Assembly (NCBI GenBank): GCA_964645285.1
Contig: CAZYDR010000132.1
Span: 1 to 9,343 of the forward strand
Length of the DNA: 9,343 nt
Direction: 5' to 3'
From: JAYZAP01 sp964645285
Lineage (GTDB): Bacteria > Pseudomonadota > Alphaproteobacteria > JAAXGF01
Part shown: piece after piece, positions 7,384 through 9,343 of the stretch
How the letters are laid out: every line of letters begins with the position of its first letter
How positions within the stretch are numbered: position 1 is the first letter of the stretch
Position numbers and translations under genes: made by a program
The notes under the pieces: model-generated
The model's database searches: none
What the model saw: only the letters and a program-made list of their open reading frames with translations
What the model was told of the DNA's origin: nothing

Positions 7384-8285
7384 GAGAAAATTAGCGACGA
7401 CAGCCTTCGGCGCGCCGACAGAGTCAGAGGATCGGTCGGGCCCATGGCCTCGAAGAACTCAAGCAGCTGCTTGCGCGCCGCGTCGTCGTTCCAGTTCAGG
7501 TCATGGCTCAGGATTTCCAGCAGGTGGTCGACGGCGGTTTTCCGTTCGCCACCGCCGAACAGCGCCATGGCGATCTCGAGGCGGGCGTCGAAGTCCTTGG
7601 GGTCGGCGGCGATGCGGGCCTCATAGCCGCCGATTTCGCCGCTTGCCGCCGCCGCCTGCGCGGCCAGGGCGACGGCCGCGCGAGCGCCGCTGATCTCGGG
7701 ATCGTCGTCGTGTTCATCACCGGCGCGGGCCAACATTTCGGCCGCCGCCTGGGCATCGCCCAGAGCCAGCAGACAGCGCGCCTGGCCGGCGATGGCGGCG
7801 ATATTATCGGGCTCTTGCTGCAGCACCTGGCCGAACAGCGCCGCCGCCGCGTTGTGATCGTCGCCCGCCAGGGCCGCCTTGGCCTGTTCGATGGCCTCGT
7901 CGACCGGCGTTGGCCCGGCCTGGCCGGCGAGGCGGTCGACGAAGGCCTTGATCTGGCTTTCCGGCTGGGCCCCGACGAAGCCGTCCACCGGCTGGCCCTT
8001 GACGAAGCCGAACACCGCCGGGATCGACTGAATGCGGAGCGCTTGGGCGATCTGCTGGTTCTCGTCGATGTTGACCTTGACCAGGCGGACCTTGCCACGG
8101 GCTTCGCGCACGATCTTTTCGATGGTCGGGCCCAGGGTTTTGCAGGGCTGGCACCACGGCGCCCAGAAGTCGACCACGATGGGCACCTCATTGGACGCCT
8201 GGATGACATCGGCCTCGAAGCTTGCGGTGGTGCTGTTCTTGATGACGTCGGCGTCGTCCGCCGCCGTACCGATGAGATCTTCCAT
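7380..8285 (-). CDS. cnoX: CnoX/YbbN-type chaperedoxin (thioredoxin domain plus TPR-like tail)
   Basis: 301 residues: a thioredoxin fold (about 15-120) followed by helical tetratricopeptide-like repeats (about 128-300), the CnoX/YbbN arrangement. CnoX in E. coli binds unfolding proteins under oxidative stress and hands them to GroEL. The active site is WCQPC (44-48, Cys45 and Cys48), with the cis-Pro in SIPA (Pro89). E. coli CnoX lacks the first cysteine, whereas this protein keeps both, so redox activity is plausible. Gln replaces the Gly of the usual CGPC. The tail has tandem helix pairs such as AAAALFGQVLQQEPDN (146-161). The ATG at 8285 has only a weak AGG upstream. It heads the four-gene operon down to 6081; a heat-shock-like promoter is suggested at 8339-8367. 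Confidence 0.93.
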   Translation of the reverse strand: MEDLIGTAADDADVIKNSTTASFEADVIQASNEVPIVVDFWAPWCQPCKTLGPTIEKIVREARGKVRLVKVNIDENQQIAQALRIQSIPAVFGFVKGQPVDGFVGAQPESQIKAFVDRLAGQAGPTPVDEAIEQAKAALAGDDHNAAAALFGQVLQQEPDNIAAIAGQARCLLALGDAQAAAEMLARAGDEHDDDPEISGARAAVALAAQAAAASGEIGGYEARIAADPKDFDARLEIAMALFGGGERKTAVDHLLEILSHDLNWNDDAARKQLLEFFEAMGPTDPLTLSARRRLSSLIFS

Positions 8286-8338
8286 AAAACGGGCCTATCG
8301 TTAAGTTGCTGGCGCTTAAGCCTACTAGGGTGACACAA

Positions 8339-8367
8339 AGATGGCGGTTCGAGCTCCGGCTTGCAAG
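8339..8367 (-). promoter_or_regulatory. Candidate heat-shock (RpoH-type) promoter for the cnoX operon
   Basis: On the minus strand CTTGCAA (8361-8367) is followed after 14 bases by CGCCATCT (8339-8346). The E. coli sigma32 consensus is CTTGAAA, 11-16 bases, CCCCATNT, so six of seven and six of seven defined positions agree and the spacing fits. The predicted leader is about 45 bases. Alphaproteobacterial RpoH consensus sequences differ somewhat at the -10, which weakens the match. No good sigma70 promoter is evident in the 107-base gap. Confidence 0.33.
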
Positions 8368-8392
8368 GGCCGGGGCCGGGAATGCCACCAAG

Positions 8393-8905
8393 CTAGGTCA
8401 TGGCGGCGAAATCGAACAACCGGGGCTCATGGCCAAACGAGGCGAGCAGGGCGAGAAGCCCCGCTGGCGTGATCGCCGTGGTCGCGTCGTTGCTCAGCGG
8501 GTGGTAGTTGAGCAGATCGAGGCTCATCATGGCGGCGTCGAGCACCACATTGATCTGCAAATCCGTATCGTTGATCAGAGCTAGCGGTGTGACCGCGCCG
8601 GGAATGACGCCCAGCACCTCGGCCAGCAGTTCGGCCTTACCGAAGGAAAACCGCGGCGCGCCCAGGGCCTTCGAGAGGGCGTTGAGATCGACCGATTGCT
8701 CGTCCAGGGTGACGATGAGCCATAGCTTTTTCTTCTTGTCCTTGAGGAACAGGTTTTTGCAATGGCCGCCGGGCAGGTGGCTGCAGTGGGCCTGGGCCTC
8801 CTCGACGGTGAATACCGGCGGATGCTCATGGGTCTCGGTTTCGATGCCGAGTTCCTCGAGGCGGGCGAACAACTCGGCGCGGGTGGTTTGCTTTGTATCT
8901 AGCAT
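8393..8905 (-). CDS. ProXp-ala-type prolyl-tRNA editing deacylase (YbaK/EbsC fold)
   Basis: 170 residues, one YbaK-like editing domain. Free-standing ProXp-ala enzymes hydrolyse Ala-tRNA(Pro) made by mistake by prolyl-tRNA synthetases lacking their own editing domain, as is common in Alphaproteobacteria. Visible: THEHPPVFTVEEA (25-37), GGHCKNLFLKDKKKKLWLIV (46-65) with Lys50 at the position of the essential family lysine, LGVIPGAVTPLALIND (98-113), and HPLSNDATTAI (135-145). The related name PrdX/ProX is also used, so no symbol is given. The ATG at 8905 is chosen because homology starts there; the 39 upstream codons that remain open are Arg/Pro-rich and unlike the family. There is no Shine-Dalgarno, and a promoter ends 6 bases upstream. 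Specificity for Ala rather than Cys or Ser is inferred from resemblance. Confidence 0.93.
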   Translation of the reverse strand: MLDTKQTTRAELFARLEELGIETETHEHPPVFTVEEAQAHCSHLPGGHCKNLFLKDKKKKLWLIVTLDEQSVDLNALSKALGAPRFSFGKAELLAEVLGVIPGAVTPLALINDTDLQINVVLDAAMMSLDLLNYHPLSNDATTAITPAGLLALLASFGHEPRLFDFAAMT

Positions 8906-8911
8906 GGCCGG

Positions 8912-8941
8912 GTTATAACCGGGTCGGGGCCGCGATCTCAA
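8912..8941 (-). promoter_or_regulatory. Sigma70 promoter of the ProXp-ala gene, leaderless geometry
   Basis: On the minus strand TTGAGA (8936-8941; 5 of 6) and TATAAC (8912-8917; 5 of 6) are 18 bases apart. The -10 box ends exactly 6 bases before the ATG at 8905, so the mRNA would begin at or beside the start codon. The -10 lies within a perfect 10-base palindrome, GGTTATAACC (8911-8920). Confidence 0.55.
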
Positions 8942-9028
8942 GGCCCGTGACGGGGAAGCTTGCATCACGGCGGGTCTTGGCTTAAACATCGCCGGTCGGT
9001 CGCCGCATCTTGCGCCCGACACCTGGAC

Positions 9029-9103
9029 GCGGGCGTAGCTCAGGGGTAGAGCATAACCTTGCCAAGGTTAGGGTCGTGAGTTCGAATCTCATCGCCCGCT
9101 CCA
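9029..9103 (+). tRNA. tRNA-Gly (anticodon GCC), CCA encoded
   Basis: Full cloverleaf. The acceptor GCGGGCG (9029-9035) pairs with CGCCCGC (9093-9099), followed by discriminator T and encoded CCA (9101-9103). The D arm is GCTC...GAGC. The anticodon stem TAACC/GGTTA closes the loop TTGCCAA with anticodon GCC at 9061-9063, reading GGC and GGT. The T arm GTGAG/CTCAT closes TTCGAAT. No bases are missing, so it is probably functional. Its 3' end is a common target for integrases, and the sequence beyond is unlike the rest of the window. No convincing promoter was found in the 123 bases upstream. Confidence 0.97.
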
Positions 9104-9110
9104 ATTTTTC

Positions 9111-9140
9111 AAGGGGTTAGCATTAGTTTGCTAGCCCCTT
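9111..9140. terminator. Dyad directly after tRNA-Gly
   Basis: Positions 9111-9121 pair with 9130-9140 (11 pairs, one a G-T wobble) around an 8-base loop, 7 bases after the tRNA CCA end. It could end tRNA transcription, but no T-run follows it (a TTTTT run precedes it instead). It may alternatively be part of an integration-site arm. Confidence 0.5.
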
Positions 9141-9147
9141 CTCGTAT

Positions 9148-9169
9148 ATCCCCACTAAATCCCCACCAA
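9148..9169. repeat. 11-bp tandem repeat downstream of tRNA-Gly
   Basis: ATCCCCACTAA (9148-9158) is followed directly by ATCCCCACCAA (9159-9169), two copies differing at one base. The surrounding 9104-9200 stretch is much more AT-rich than the coding DNA and holds no gene I can identify. Repeats of this kind can be integrase arm-type sites, but nothing here proves that. Confidence 0.5.
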
Positions 9170-9238
9170 AACCACATCAATAATCACCCTGGCTGAGAGC
9201 CAACCTGCAGCGAATCAAGGGTGTTCGGTGTTGCCCCC

Positions 9239-9298
9239 TATACCCGTGTCGGCTTCATCGTCACCAACCTGTCGCGGCCGGCCGAGCGGGCGTTGTGA
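9239..9298 (+). pseudogene. Remnant of an IS1380-type transposase
   Basis: The plus-strand frame from 9239 reads YTRVGFIVTNLSRPAERAL then TGA. RVGFIVTN followed by residues near RPAE and the start of a FYN-type segment is a conserved stretch of IS1380-family DDE transposases as I remember them. Only about 19 residues remain: the upstream frame soon meets a stop at 9194 without family-like sequence, and the downstream part is cut at the point where an insertion-sequence-end-like sequence begins. It cannot be functional. Assignment rests on memory of the motif, not on a search. Confidence 0.62.
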
Positions 9299-9343
9299 GG
9301 TGGTCCCAGAAAATCGGACAGGTCTCTAAGGTGTATTCCACGG
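9296..9343. mobile_element. Possible end of a second insertion sequence (cut by window edge)
   Basis: TGAGGTGGTCCCAGAAAATC (9296-9315) followed by GGACAGG resembles terminal inverted repeats of IS3-like elements, which begin with TG. It starts exactly where the IS1380-like reading frame breaks. The element body, its transposase and other end would lie to the right of the window, so this is only a suggestion. Confidence 0.33.

Noticed and set aside
7503..8338. 276-codon frames on both strands across cnoX
   Set aside because: Both are shadows of cnoX; one is extremely Arg/Ser-rich and neither shows a family motif.
8906..9022. 39-residue N-terminal extension of the ProXp-ala protein
   Set aside because: It would cross a good promoter and is Arg/Pro-rich, unlike the family, which begins at the ATG at 8905.
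9098..9200. Minus-strand reading after the tRNA as the C-terminus of an integrase
   Set aside because: The short frame (starting MWFWWG) shows no tyrosine-recombinase motif and is most likely chance.

Overview
The window looks like chromosomal DNA from a GC-rich alphaproteobacterium, probably Rhodospirillales-like. The evidence is uniformly high G+C at third codon positions, a UbiH/Coq6-type ubiquinone hydroxylase, a free-standing ProXp-ala deacylase, and the tight set cnoX / LON-domain protein / Trm112-like protein / DUF971 protein. From general knowledge, these genes often lie near ftsK in this class. No gene identifies the species.

Layout, left to right. Positions 1-1397 (minus) hold the N-terminal 465 residues of the DNA translocase FtsK, cut by the window edge just after its Walker A motif; a sigma70-type promoter lies upstream. 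Positions 1578-2969 (minus) encode an amidase-signature hydrolase. A divergent gap with a CtrA-box-like sequence leads to a small plus-strand gene (3104-3394) that encodes little more than the tip of a chemoreceptor signalling domain. Next is a two-gene plus-strand arsenic unit: arsR (3509-3868), with a strong promoter and an operator-like palindrome over its start, then arsM (3878-4699), an arsenite S-adenosylmethionine methyltransferase. A ubiquinone-biosynthesis FAD hydroxylase (4738-5961) follows on the same strand. A perfect 12-bp hairpin (6004-6031) closes this convergent side.

From 8285 down to 6081 (minus) is a compact operon: cnoX, LON substrate-binding-domain protein, Trm112/UPF0434 protein and DUF971 protein. 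Two of its three junctions are ATGA overlaps. Upstream, also on the minus strand, is the tRNA-editing enzyme ProXp-ala (8393-8905). A complete tRNA-Gly(GCC) with encoded CCA lies at 9029-9103. Immediately after it the sequence changes character: a dyad, an 11-bp tandem repeat, a short remnant of an IS1380-type transposase, and what may be the end of another insertion sequence. This looks like the edge of an accessory region anchored at the tRNA gene.

How the genes fit together: most of the window is housekeeping (chromosome segregation, ubiquinone synthesis, protein quality control, translation fidelity). The accessory parts are the arsR-arsM methylation unit with the chemoreceptor fragment beside it, and the mobile-element debris after the tRNA. 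I see no CRISPR array, toxin-antitoxin pair, phage-defence gene or clearly new multi-gene system. The most interesting signals are small: the orphan chemoreceptor tip, the double Cys-Cys ArsR, two promoters placed to give leaderless mRNAs, and the layered debris after the tRNA.
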